Of a DNA stretch of 48,185 nucleotides, positions 40,857-47,690 are shown piece by piece. The notes beneath the pieces were generated by a model. The model saw nothing but the letters and a program-made list of their open reading frames with translations. It had not been told where the DNA came from and ran no database searches. The stretch spans positions 1 through 48,185 of the forward strand of contig ONYA01000025.1 of the NCBI GenBank assembly GCA_900321965.1. Reading direction: 5' to 3'. Source of the DNA: an uncultured Prevotellaceae bacterium. Lineage in GTDB: Bacteria; Bacteroidota; Bacteroidia; Bacteroidales; Bacteroidaceae. The position numbers and the translations under genes were made by a program. Each line of letters starts with the position of its first letter. Position 1 is the stretch's first letter.

Positions 40857-42772
40857 ATCGGCTGACCGACTTTCTGCCAACGACCAAGAAGGAGTTGGAG
40901 TTACGAGGATGGGATGAGGTGGATGTCATCCTGTTTTCGGGCGATGCCTATGTAGACCATCCCTCGTTTGGTGCCGCCGTCATTGGCCGTACCCTCGAGG
41001 CCGCCGGCTATCGTGTGGCTATTGTCCCACAGCCCGACTGGCACGGTGACTTCCGCGACTTCAAGAAACTGGGACGGCCACGCCTGTTCTTCGGCATCTC
41101 TCCTGGCTGTATGGACTCGATGGTCAACAAGTACACAGCAGCGCGGCGTCTGCGGTCAGAGGATGCCTACTCACCCGACGGCCGCCACGACCTACGGCCG
41201 GAGTATCCTACCATCGTCTACACGAAGATCCTGAAGCAGCTATACCCTGACGTCCCCGTCGTTCTGGGAGGCATCGAGGCCTCTTTGCGCCGCGTCACCC
41301 ACTACGACTACTGGCAGGACCGTCTGCGCCCCAGCATACTCTGCGACTCAGGTGCCGACCTCATCATCTACGGCATGGGCGAAAAGCCTATTGTCGAACT
41401 GGCCAGACAATTAAGTGAAAAATTAAAAGTGAAGAGTGAAGAATTTCTTTGCAAGCAAAGCGAACAAGTTCGAGCGGCTGCCGCCATACCTGCTGCGAAC
41501 GGGACTCCGGGAGGAAATTCTTCACTCTTCACTCTTCACTCTTCACTTAAAAATATTCCCCAGACCGTCTACCTCACCTCTCACTTCACGCCTCTCAGCA
41601 CCGACATCGTGCTACACAGCCACGAAGAGTGCCTGAGCGACAAGCGCGCCCAAGCCGAGAACTTCCGCCACGTCGAGGAACAGTCGAATATGATGCACGC
41701 CTCCCGCATCGTACAGGCAGTAGGCAACAACTTTGTCGTTGTCAATCCCCCCTACCCTCCGATGACTACTGAGGAACTCGACGCCTCATTCGACCTGCCT
41801 TATACCCGACAGCCTCACCTTAAATATAAAGGTAAGCGCATACCGGCCTACGAGATGATCAAGCACAGCGTCAATATCCATCGCGGATGCTTTGGCGGCT
41901 GTGCCTTCTGCACCATCTCAGCCCACCAGGGCAAGTTCATCACCTGTCGTTCCAAGGAGAGCATATTAAAAGAGGTGAAACAGGTCATCCAGATGCCCGA
42001 CTTCAAAGGCTATCTCAGCGACCTCGGTGGTCCTTCTGCCAATATGTACGGTATGCACGGCCGCAACCTCAATGCCTGTGAGAAGTGCCGCCGCCCCAGC
42101 TGCATCCATCCGCAGATATGTCCCAACCTTGATACCAACCACTCGAAGCTGCTCGACATCTACCGCGCTGTCGACGCTCTGCCCGGCATCAAGAAGAGTT
42201 TCATTGGCAGCGGTGTGCGCTACGACCTGCTACTTTATCACAGTAAGGACGATGCTGCCAACCAGGCCGCCCGTGAATATACGCGCGAACTCATCACCCG
42301 CCACGTCAGCGGCCGCCTGAAGGTAGCACCGGAGCATACCAGCGACCGCGTGCTGCGACTGATGCGCAAACCCTCGTTCCAGCAGTTCTTCGACTTCAAG
42401 CGCATCTTCGACCGCATCTGCCGCGAGGAGCATCTGAACCAGCAGATTATCCCCTACTTCATATCCAGTCATCCGGGCTGCCATGAAGAGGATATGGCAC
42501 AGCTGGCTGACATCACGCGAAAACTCGGATTCAAGCTCGAACAGGTACAAGACTTTACGCCTACTCCCATGACCGTCAGTACAGAGACGTGGTACACGGG
42601 TTATGACCCCTACACGCTGGAACCCGTCTTTAGTGCCAAGACGCCACGCGAGAAGGAAGCCCAGCGGCAATACTTTTTCTGGTATAAGGACAATCATCAT
42701 GCAGATCATCGAACAGACCGTCATAGCGAAGCGCCAAGACAGGAAAAGCGAGGACGGCATCGTCGTCACTGA
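40841..42772 (+). CDS. YgiQ-family radical SAM protein
   Basis: 643 aa. Start TTG 40841 is the only one available: an in-frame stop lies immediately upstream, and conserved sequence begins six residues later (YRLTDFLPTTKKELELRGWD). Domains: B12-like/UPF0313 N-terminal region (VILFSGDAYVDHPSFGAAVI, VVLGGIEASLRRVTHYDYWQ), radical SAM Cys cluster HRGCFGGCAFCTISAHQG, and further Cys (CEKCRRPSC). The function of YgiQ is not established. Two oddities: residues 191-237 are encoded by a 140-bp inverted-repeat element, and the C-terminus after RQYFFWYK (DNHHADHRTDRHSEAP...) does not look like the family's end and overlaps the next gene by 74 bases. Confidence 0.92.
   Translation: MKIDNYRLTDFLPTTKKELELRGWDEVDVILFSGDAYVDHPSFGAAVIGRTLEAAGYRVAIVPQPDWHGDFRDFKKLGRPRLFFGISPGCMDSMVNKYTAARRLRSEDAYSPDGRHDLRPEYPTIVYTKILKQLYPDVPVVLGGIEASLRRVTHYDYWQDRLRPSILCDSGADLIIYGMGEKPIVELARQLSEKLKVKSEEFLCKQSEQVRAAAAIPAANGTPGGNSSLFTLHSSLKNIPQTVYLTSHFTPLSTDIVLHSHEECLSDKRAQAENFRHVEEQSNMMHASRIVQAVGNNFVVVNPPYPPMTTEELDASFDLPYTRQPHLKYKGKRIPAYEMIKHSVNIHRGCFGGCAFCTISAHQGKFITCRSKESILKEVKQVIQMPDFKGYLSDLGGPSANMYGMHGRNLNACEKCRRPSCIHPQICPNLDTNHSKLLDIYRAVDALPGIKKSFIGSGVRYDLLLYHSKDDAANQAAREYTRELITRHVSGRLKVAPEHTSDRVLRLMRKPSFQQFFDFKRIFDRICREEHLNQQIIPYFISSHPGCHEEDMAQLADITRKLGFKLEQVQDFTPTPMTVSTETWYTGYDPYTLEPVFSAKTPREKEAQRQYFFWYKDNHHADHRTDRHSEAPRQEKRGRHRRH
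41411..41550. mobile_element. 140-bp MITE-like element with heptamer-built terminal inverted repeats, inside ygiQ
   Basis: Ends 41411-41447 and 41514-41550 are 37-bp inverted repeats matching at 33 positions, both composed of GTGAAGA-type heptamers and both bounded by TTAA. The 66-bp interior contains consecutive small hairpins: CTTTGC-AA-GCAAAG (41447-41460), CGAAC-AA-GTTCG (41461-41472), GCGGC-T-GCCGC (41474-41484). It is translated in frame as a low-conservation linker. There is no transposase. Confidence 0.75.
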
Positions 42773-43502
42773 CGATTTTATTGCCGTCATTGACGGTTCC
42801 ACGTCGAAGTCGACAAAACGCTACAGCCGCTCCGACAGCAACGGACGCTACGCCATGAAGCTCGTGGCGCAGTACGTCAGCAACATGCCTGCCAACACCT
42901 CCTGTCACCAGTTCTGCGTCGGCGTCACTCATCGGTTTGCCGATGCCATGTGTCACCGCTGGCTGGGTGGTCGCCACCCTTTGCCTGACCCCGTCGACCG
43001 TCTTGCAGCCTCAGCCGTCGTCTATAGCCGACTGCGTCGCGAGATATGGATGGTAGGCGACTGCCAGTGTCTTATCGATAACACACTCTTCGAGAATCCG
43101 AAACCTTACGAAGCAGAACTGGCCCGCCGCCGTGCCGACATCATCAGCCACAGCGCCAATCCTCAACAGTTCCTTGTCGACGACACCGCCCGTCAGCAGA
43201 TACTGCCCGACATGATGCGTATCATGCGCCAGCAGCAGAATGTCGACTATGCCGTCATCGACGGAGCGCACATCCCGGAACAGCATGTCCGCGTGCTGCC
43301 CCTCGACTTCCAGCCCCATGAGATAGTGCTGGCCACCGACGGCTACCCGTTTCTCTGTTCCACCCTCGACGAATCAGAGGCAGCATTGGCCCGCCAACTG
43401 GCTGACGACCCACTGAATATCGGTGCTTTTCAGGCTACAAAGGCGTGTATGAAGGGAAATCTGTCATTCGACGACCGTGCTTATATAAGATTTAAGGTCT
43501 GA
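42699..43502 (+). CDS. divergent PP2C-like phosphatase family protein
   Basis: 267 aa from ATG 42699 (MQIIEQTVIAKRQDRKSEDG). Weak PP2C pattern: DDFIAVIDGSTSKS (position of the DG metal motif), RLAASAVVYSRL, IWMVGDCQCLID (GDS/R-like strand), HEIVLATDGYPFL (SDG-like) and NLSFDDRAYIRF (final metal Asp region). No signal peptide. The frame is open further upstream to 42603, but that part overlaps ygiQ conserved sequence. The first 74 bases overlap the 3' end of ygiQ. Catalytic competence is uncertain since some expected Gly/Asp are changed. The tRNA promoter begins immediately after the stop. Confidence 0.7.
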   Translation: MQIIEQTVIAKRQDRKSEDGIVVTDDFIAVIDGSTSKSTKRYSRSDSNGRYAMKLVAQYVSNMPANTSCHQFCVGVTHRFADAMCHRWLGGRHPLPDPVDRLAASAVVYSRLRREIWMVGDCQCLIDNTLFENPKPYEAELARRRADIISHSANPQQFLVDDTARQQILPDMMRIMRQQQNVDYAVIDGAHIPEQHVRVLPLDFQPHEIVLATDGYPFLCSTLDESEAALARQLADDPLNIGAFQATKACMKGNLSFDDRAYIRFKV

Positions 43503-43504
43503 AA

Positions 43505-43536
43505 TTTGGTAATATCCGAAAAAATGTCTACCTTTG
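43505..43536 (+). promoter_or_regulatory. promoter of tRNA-Arg
   Basis: TTTG (43505-43508), N20, TACCTTTG (43529-43536): an exact consensus pair ending 24 bases before the mature tRNA. Confidence 0.8.
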
Positions 43537-43559
43537 CAGCCGATTTCCAAATTCCGGAT

Positions 43560-43636
43560 GGTTCCGTAGCTCAGCTGGATAGAGCAACAGCCTTCTAAGC
43601 TGTGGGTCTCGGGTTCGAATCCCGACGGAATCACCA
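43560..43636 (+). tRNA. tRNA-Arg (anticodon TCT)
   Basis: Acceptor stem GGTTCCG pairs with CGGAATC; D arm GCTCAGCTGGATAGAGC; anticodon arm ACAGC-CTTCTAA-GCTGT with anticodon TCT; T arm CGGGTTCGAATCCCG; discriminator A and encoded CCA (43634-43636). Reads AGA (and AGG by wobble). Confidence 0.96.
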
Positions 43637-43642
43637 GAAAAA

Positions 43643-43681
43643 AACATCGAAAGTCCCAGTAAACAAAGGGCTTTCGATGTT
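43643..43681. terminator. intrinsic terminator after tRNA-Arg
   Basis: An 11-bp perfect stem (43643-43653 with 43671-43681) has a 17-base loop, preceded by A7 and followed by TTCTTTT. It lies between the tRNA and the converging TonB receptor gene (stop at 43703), so it may serve both strands. Confidence 0.85.
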
Positions 43682-43702
43682 TTCTTTTATCCTTATACTA
43701 AG

Positions 43703-45823
43703 TTATGAGCCTTTGGGAATGAACAGTATCAGCTTGGCTATGATATTTCGTCCCATATTGCTGACGCCCTGACGTCCTGTGACACTATTGACGTCGCAAT
43801 ATTTTAGTCGTGAGAGGTGACTCTGATAGGTCGTGTTTAGCAAGTTGTCAGCAATCAGGTGAATCTCAGCTACCTTCTTGTGGTGCACTGTTATGTCGCT
43901 GCCTGCCGAGAGTTTCAGCAGCGTATAGGAAGGGGTGCGAGTCTCCGTGTCGTCTACTTTATAATAATGGTCCTGCGCCAGATGACACTCCGTCCCTATC
44001 GCCACATAGGCGTTGTTAAGTACGGTGTGGTTGTGGTGCGTCAGCTCGTATTTCAGTTCCGACGTCAGTCTCGGAGCAGGAGTCATCGGCAGATAGCGGG
44101 CGTCGCTACTGGTGTTCAGCTGCTGTGCATCGACAAACGAAAAGGTGTTTGCAAAATGAATACTGTGTATGGGATGCAGGTCAAAACCTGCCTCAAAGCC
44201 GAGGAGACGGGCATCGCCCTGAGTGTACTGATAGGTACGCAAACCCTCCTCCATCACCACAGGCACCCGCTGGGCAAAGATGTAGTTCTCGATGCGGTTG
44301 GCAAAGAGTGCTACCTGCGCTGAGATGACGCTACCTGAATAGTCAAGTCCCAAGTCGGCCTGCCAGCTGTATTCCGGCTTCATGTCAGCATTTCCCAGTT
44401 CGTAGCGTTGAGTGCCCTCATGCACGCCGTCGCTGCCCAGTTCGCTCATATTGGGAGCACGGAAGCCGCGAGCCAGGTTAAGCCTGAGATTCGTGTGGTC
44501 GCACAGGTTCCATACAGCACCGACGCTGCCTGTCGCACCAGTGAAGTCGAGCGAATGGAAGTCGATATGACGGTTGTCAAGGCGCAGGCCGGCGCTAAGC
44601 GTCATACGTTCCAACGACTTTGTAACCGTTGCATAGCCGCCAATGTCGAAAAGCTTGTAGGCTGGTATGAGCGACTCTTCGCCGAGATTCTGCGACTGTT
44701 GCCACATACCGCCAATACCACCGGCAACCTTCCAGCCGGAGAACTCCTGCGAGAGGTAGCGCACATCGTACGTCAGCGTGTGGAGCCTGAGGTAAACCTC
44801 ATAGTCATCCTCACTCTCCTCAAACTCCTGACGCCGGTTCTGCTGATAGCCCACGATAGCCTTCAGCCAGCCGTGAGGCAGGTTCAGGGAGTTGTCAAGC
44901 ACGGCTTTGTAGTGCTTGATCTGCTGGAAAGGCAGCGCCTTCGAGTAGGTTTTCACGTCACTGGTGTTGCATACCAGTTCGCCCGTATCCTCGTCGCGTT
45001 CACCCTCCACGATGCTGGGTGTCTGGTGGAAGGCTGTCATCGTCAGGTGACTGTGTCCCCACCGTTTGTTGAGACCGACCATAAGCCGGCCTGCCCGTTC
45101 TGCAAACTGCGAGCCTGGCACATAGCCGTCGGTCTCGTTCTTGTAGGCATGGGCATACTTGTCCGTAAATCGCGCATCCCACACAAAGCCCTGCTTATGG
45201 CCTGCCAGGTTGAGAGAATAGCCGAAGAGGCCGTTGTTGCTCTGATACTCCGTGCTGACAGTTCCCATCACAGAACCTTCAGGCTGCATGGGGGCAGGGT
45301 GCATGATGACCACACCGGCCATTGCGTCGCTACCATACATCAGCGAGGCCGGTCCTTTCAGGATTTCCACCGAACCAACACCCTGTCCGTCAATCTCTAT
45401 ACCGTGCTCGTCGCCCCACTGCTGGCCTTCCTGACGCACACCGTCGCTCATCACAACAATGCGATTGTAGCCCAATCCGCGGATAACGGGCTTCGAGATG
45501 CCGCTGCCAGTGGTAATCTGCGATACCCCCGGCTGACGAGCGATGGCATCGATGACATTGGTCGATGGCGCCTGCCGCAGTTCCTTGCCCATAACCACCG
45601 AGACGGGGGCTGTAGCGTTCTTCAGCTTGGTTTCACCGGTGACACCTGTCACGATAAATTCGTTGAGTTTCAGATGTTTGTAGAACACGTCAGACGAATC
45701 CTGAGGATGCTCGTGCTGATTATGTAACAGGCCATGCCAGTGCTGTTCGTGACTATGTTCATTTTGGGCTGTCGCCGCCATACCCATACACAGCAGCGAC
45801 AGAATAAGATATGTTTTCTTCAT
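43703..45823 (-). CDS. TonB-dependent receptor with His-rich N-terminus, probable metal (zinc/copper) uptake
   Basis: 706 aa from ATG 45823 (signal MKKTYLILSLLCMGMAATAQ). The mature N-terminus is His-rich (NEHSHEQHWHGLLHNQHEHP), suited to capturing metal ions. The plug domain follows: LNEFIVTGVTGETKLKNATA, IDAIARQPGVSQI, SKPVIRGLGYNRIVVMSDGV, GVGSVEILKGPASLMYGSDA. The C-terminal barrel has ANMSELGSDGVHEGTQRYEL (a typical ZnuD-like segment) and ends NIIAKLILFIPKGS. The preceding gene encodes a Cys/His-rich membrane protein. Zn2+ uptake of the ZnuD type is my best inference; copper or heme cannot be excluded. Confidence 0.88.
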   Translation of the reverse strand: MKKTYLILSLLCMGMAATAQNEHSHEQHWHGLLHNQHEHPQDSSDVFYKHLKLNEFIVTGVTGETKLKNATAPVSVVMGKELRQAPSTNVIDAIARQPGVSQITTGSGISKPVIRGLGYNRIVVMSDGVRQEGQQWGDEHGIEIDGQGVGSVEILKGPASLMYGSDAMAGVVIMHPAPMQPEGSVMGTVSTEYQSNNGLFGYSLNLAGHKQGFVWDARFTDKYAHAYKNETDGYVPGSQFAERAGRLMVGLNKRWGHSHLTMTAFHQTPSIVEGERDEDTGELVCNTSDVKTYSKALPFQQIKHYKAVLDNSLNLPHGWLKAIVGYQQNRRQEFEESEDDYEVYLRLHTLTYDVRYLSQEFSGWKVAGGIGGMWQQSQNLGEESLIPAYKLFDIGGYATVTKSLERMTLSAGLRLDNRHIDFHSLDFTGATGSVGAVWNLCDHTNLRLNLARGFRAPNMSELGSDGVHEGTQRYELGNADMKPEYSWQADLGLDYSGSVISAQVALFANRIENYIFAQRVPVVMEEGLRTYQYTQGDARLLGFEAGFDLHPIHSIHFANTFSFVDAQQLNTSSDARYLPMTPAPRLTSELKYELTHHNHTVLNNAYVAIGTECHLAQDHYYKVDDTETRTPSYTLLKLSAGSDITVHHKKVAEIHLIADNLLNTTYQSHLSRLKYCDVNSVTGRQGVSNMGRNIIAKLILFIPKGS

Positions 45824-45866
45824 TCTGTTTTCTTTGTTTAAAAAATAGTTCAATCATCCAATCATT

Positions 45867-46217
45867 CTAAACGAAGAAAGCAGGAGGTGCCCTCAGGCCG
45901 ACGATACCCAGATGGACCATTAACACATGGTGACGACGGGCATCAATCCTCACACTGTACACCTTATTATATATAATCAGGGTGGCAGCGGTTAAGGCTA
46001 TGAACGGCAGTGTGATAAACTGACACAGCACGCACTGGTGTATCGTTGTTACGAGCTGAGTCAGATGGCCGCTACATTGATGGTGTACACACTCTGCACA
46101 CGCTTGTTCCGATGCTTCGGCCTGATGGTGAACGTGTAGCGACGACAGCAGAAGCATTGGCACAAACACTGCCAATAGCGCCCACGAAGCTATATGTCTC
46201 TTAGTTTTCACGTTCAC
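45867..46217 (-). CDS. small Cys/His-rich membrane protein upstream of the TonB receptor
   Basis: 116 aa beginning with GTG at 46217 (a second in-frame GTG is 6 bases later). An N-terminal hydrophobic segment (SWALLAVFVPMLLLSSL) ends in HVHHQAEASEQACAECVHHQ. CSGHLTQLVTTIHQCVLCQF and a second membrane segment (ITLPFIALTAATLIIYN) follow. Seven His and five Cys lie between the membrane segments, in a metal-binding arrangement. It probably handles the metal taken up by the receptor 43 bases downstream. A -7 box (complement of CAAAGGTA, 46223-46230) ends 5 bases before the GTG, so the mRNA may be leaderless. Small Cys/His proteins of this layout precede metal receptors in Bacteroidetes; no named domain is certain. 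Confidence 0.75.
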   Translation of the reverse strand: MNVKTKRHIASWALLAVFVPMLLLSSLHVHHQAEASEQACAECVHHQCSGHLTQLVTTIHQCVLCQFITLPFIALTAATLIIYNKVYSVRIDARRHHVLMVHLGIVGLRAPPAFFV

Positions 46218-46222
46218 GGCTG

Positions 46223-46230
46223 CAAAGGTA
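46223..46230 (-). promoter_or_regulatory. -7 element of the metal-uptake operon
   Basis: The complement reads TACCTTTG, immediately before the GTG start at 46217. No TTTG is visible 19-21 bp upstream. A metal-dependent operator would be expected here, but no clear palindrome is seen. Confidence 0.5.
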
Positions 46231-46323
46231 CGACTTTTTTCCTATTATCATACCAGTATTTTCGAAATTTTAGTTATTTATTCTCAAAAAAAAGACAACG
46301 AGAACAAAAAACATTCACACGGT

Positions 46324-46345
46324 AAATGTCAAATGTCAAATGTCA
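46324..46345. repeat. three AAATGTC heptamers
   Basis: AAATGTC repeated at 46324, 46331 and 46338, abutting the strong hairpin that follows. Confidence 0.85.
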
Positions 46346-46388
46346 AAATCGCCGCTTTCCCAGTGTTTACTGCGGAAAGCGGCGATTT
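46346..46388. terminator. long perfect hairpin, probable terminator of the smalltalk/HU-like transcript
   Basis: Arms 46346-46360 and 46374-46388 are exact 15-bp complements, and CAGT/ACTG inside the loop extends the stem. On the minus strand it is followed by TTTTGACATTTG. It lies 92 bases after the smalltalk stop. The 263-bp stretch 46218-46480 otherwise holds only repeats. Confidence 0.65.
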
Positions 46389-46401
46389 CAGTGAGTCGTG
46401 C

Positions 46402-46481
46402 TTCTCCCCTCCTTCGGGGTGGGCTTTCTCCCCTCCTTCGGGGTGGGCTTTCTCCCCTCCTTCGGAGGGGTCGGGGGAGGC
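46402..46481. repeat. two 24-bp tandem repeats plus one 30-bp repeat
   Basis: Units 46402-46425 and 46426-46449 are identical 24-mers (containing CTCCCCTCCTTCGGGG). They are followed by a related 30-mer, 46452-46481, which is copy 1 of a sequence found again at 46660 and 46731. The last base of copy 1 is part of the smalltalk stop codon. Confidence 0.9.
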
Positions 46482-46594
46482 TACAGGGGGCCGAAGCCCA
46501 TACACGAGGTGGTAGTCACGGCGGTCAGTGCCGCCGTCAGGGCTGCGATGACGATGCGCAGCGCAATCTCAATGACCTTCGATTTCAGTTTCAT
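46481..46594 (-). CDS. smalltalk protein (very small lipoprotein-like peptide)
   Basis: 37 aa from ATG 46594. Basic start MKLKSKVIE, one hydrophobic helix (IALRIVIAALTAALTAV), then TTTSCM and a short GFGPL tail. The hydrophobic segment followed by T-S-C-M is the hallmark of the Bacteroidales smalltalk proteins, which are found beside HU-like genes and cell-wall amidases. The function is unknown; the Cys may be lipidated. It is framed by repeats: a TTTAATG-type heptamer array ends 7 bases before the ATG, and a 30-bp GC-rich repeat overlaps the stop codon. It lies 168 bases downstream of the HU-like gene. Confidence 0.8.
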   Translation of the reverse strand: MKLKSKVIEIALRIVIAALTAALTAVTTTSCMGFGPL

Positions 46595-46601
46595 GATAAA
46601 A

Positions 46602-46643
46602 GATTAAACATTAAAGATTAAACATTAAACATTAAACATTAAA
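46602..46643. repeat. heptamer array 5' of the smalltalk gene
   Basis: Six units, GATTAAA/CATTAAA (on the coding strand TTTAATG/TTTAATC), ending 7 bases before the start codon. Confidence 0.9.
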
Positions 46644-46659
46644 TTTCAGGTGCCCCCTT

Positions 46660-46689
46660 CTCCCCTCCTTCGGAGGGGTCGGGGGAGGC
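46660..46689. repeat. 30-bp GC-rich repeat, copy 2
   Basis: Identical over 30 bases to 46452-46481 and 46731-46760. Internal palindrome CCCCTCC-TTC-GGAGGGG. A degenerate partial copy (about 46701-46720) lies between copies 2 and 3. The gap 46595-46762 contains nothing else. Confidence 0.9.
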
Positions 46690-46730
46690 CTTCGGGCGAC
46701 CCTTCCCCCTCCTTCGGTGGAGACTTTTCT

Positions 46731-46760
46731 CTCCCCTCCTTCGGAGGGGTCGGGGGAGGC
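46731..46760. repeat. 30-bp GC-rich repeat, copy 3
   Basis: The third identical copy, ending 2 bases before the stop codon of the HU-like gene (46763), just as copy 1 ends on the smalltalk stop codon. Confidence 0.9.
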
Positions 46761-46762
46761 TC

Positions 46763-47335
46763 TTATTCGCCATCATCATCGTCGTCGCCATCATCGGGAG
46801 TGGGCGGCGTCTCAGGCTCTGCCACCGAGATGGCGTACTGCGAGAGCGGCGTGCGCACCTGGTACGTCTGGTCCTTGCCGTCGACCCACTTGTGGTTCAC
46901 CACGACGAAGTCGTTCATCTGGAACACGGCGGCGTCCTTCAGCGTCTTCTTGTCGAGCTTGTCCTCGTCGTAGCCTGCCGACTCGGGCCGGAAGTTGATG
47001 CGAATGCCGGTGATCTTGCTGCGGGGGTCGTAGCCCTGGATGGTGCTCGAACCCTTCGACTGGATGCTGGGCGAGAAGGTGCCCAGACCGTCGAGCTTCA
47101 CGGGCACGCCCTGGATCATCATCTCTTTCAGACACTCCACGATGTTCTGCAGCACGAGGACGGCCAGCTTGTAGTCGACGAGCGACCCGTGGTCTGAGAT
47201 GTGGTGTGCGAAGCCCTTCAGGTTAAGGCCGTCGCGGCGGAAGACGCGTCCGAAGTACATGCCGTAGCTCTTCGACGTAGTCATCTTGTTCTGGTAGAGG
47301 TCTACCAGCATGGGGAGTTGTACATTGTTTGCCAT
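46763..47335 (-). CDS. HU-like DNA-binding family protein with acidic tail
   Basis: 190 aa. The N-terminal half follows the HU-fold pattern of the Bacteroidales HU-like proteins: YGMYFGRVFRRDGLNLKGFA, DYKLAVLVLQNIVECLKEMM, GVPVKLDGLGTFSPSI, then GIRINFRPES. It lacks the well-conserved DNA-intercalating Pro arm of true HU. The C-terminus is extremely acidic (PTPDDGDDDDDGE). Such genes occur in many copies per Bacteroidales genome beside smalltalk and amidase genes; their role is unknown. The -7 box is the complement of CAAAGGTA (47416-47423), giving a leader of about 75 bases. Confidence 0.85.
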   Translation of the reverse strand: MANNVQLPMLVDLYQNKMTTSKSYGMYFGRVFRRDGLNLKGFAHHISDHGSLVDYKLAVLVLQNIVECLKEMMIQGVPVKLDGLGTFSPSIQSKGSSTIQGYDPRSKITGIRINFRPESAGYDEDKLDKKTLKDAAVFQMNDFVVVNHKWVDGKDQTYQVRTPLSQYAISVAEPETPPTPDDGDDDDDGE

Positions 47336-47415
47336 AATTTGTGTGTTTTTAATGGTTTTCTTGTCGCTCGGCGGCTGCCGACAGGCGCCTTGTCGCTACC
47401 TCTCCGACGACAACA

Positions 47416-47423
47416 CAAAGGTA
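47416..47423 (-). promoter_or_regulatory. -7 element of the HU-like gene
   Basis: The complement reads TACCTTTG, 8 bases downstream (minus strand) of the terminator at 47431-47462. No TTTG is found at the right spacing because the hairpin occupies that place. Confidence 0.5.
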
Positions 47424-47430
47424 CAAAGAA

Positions 47431-47462
47431 AAAGCCCCGGCAGCAATAGCAACCGGGGCTTT
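47431..47462 (-). terminator. intrinsic terminator downstream of the M15 gene
   Basis: A 10-bp perfect stem (AAAGCCCCGG with CCGGGGCTTT) and a 12-base loop are followed on the minus strand by TTTCTTTG. It ends the M15 transcript before the HU-like promoter. Confidence 0.8.
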
Positions 47463-47516
47463 AACACTATTTTAACACACCATTCCTTTGACGACAACAG
47501 CGTAATTTTTTGTTTG

Positions 47517-47643
47517 ACGACAACTAAGACAACTTGGACAACTTAAACAACAGTCGCTGCAAGCAGCGAATAAAAAAGTTGTCTTTGTTGTCCTTGTTGT
47601 CGTTGCGAATAAAAAAGTTGTCTTTGTTGTCCTTGTTGTCGTT
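47517..47643. repeat. 9-bp repeat arms around a hairpin, with a 39-bp tandem duplication
   Basis: The left arm carries GACAACnnn 9-mers (47519-47551). The centre is TCGCTGC-AA-GCAGCGA (47554-47569). The right arm carries GTTGTCnnn 9-mers, the reverse complement of the left. The segment 47566-47604 is repeated exactly at 47605-47643. A further GTTTTAAAATA...AAGGTTGTC string is duplicated up to the M15 stop. It occupies most of the 355-bp gap between the HU-like and M15 genes; there is no ORF. Confidence 0.9.
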
Positions 47644-47690
47644 TTAAAATAATAAGAAGGTTGTCGTTTTAAAATAAGAAGGTTGTCGTC

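Noticed and set aside
44408-45727. Long open frame (439 codons) on the plus strand opposite the His-rich TonB receptor
   Set aside because: Antisense shadow of a clearly conserved receptor with GC-rich third positions; no promoter, no recognisable domain.
46402-46481. 24-bp repeats as CRISPR or a coding repeat (SPPSGWAF peptide)
   Set aside because: No spacers; the open frame has no plausible start or conserved flanks and is explained by GC-rich repeats.
47566-47643. 39-bp direct repeats as a CRISPR array
   Set aside because: Only two copies, directly adjacent with no spacers, and no cas genes in the window.
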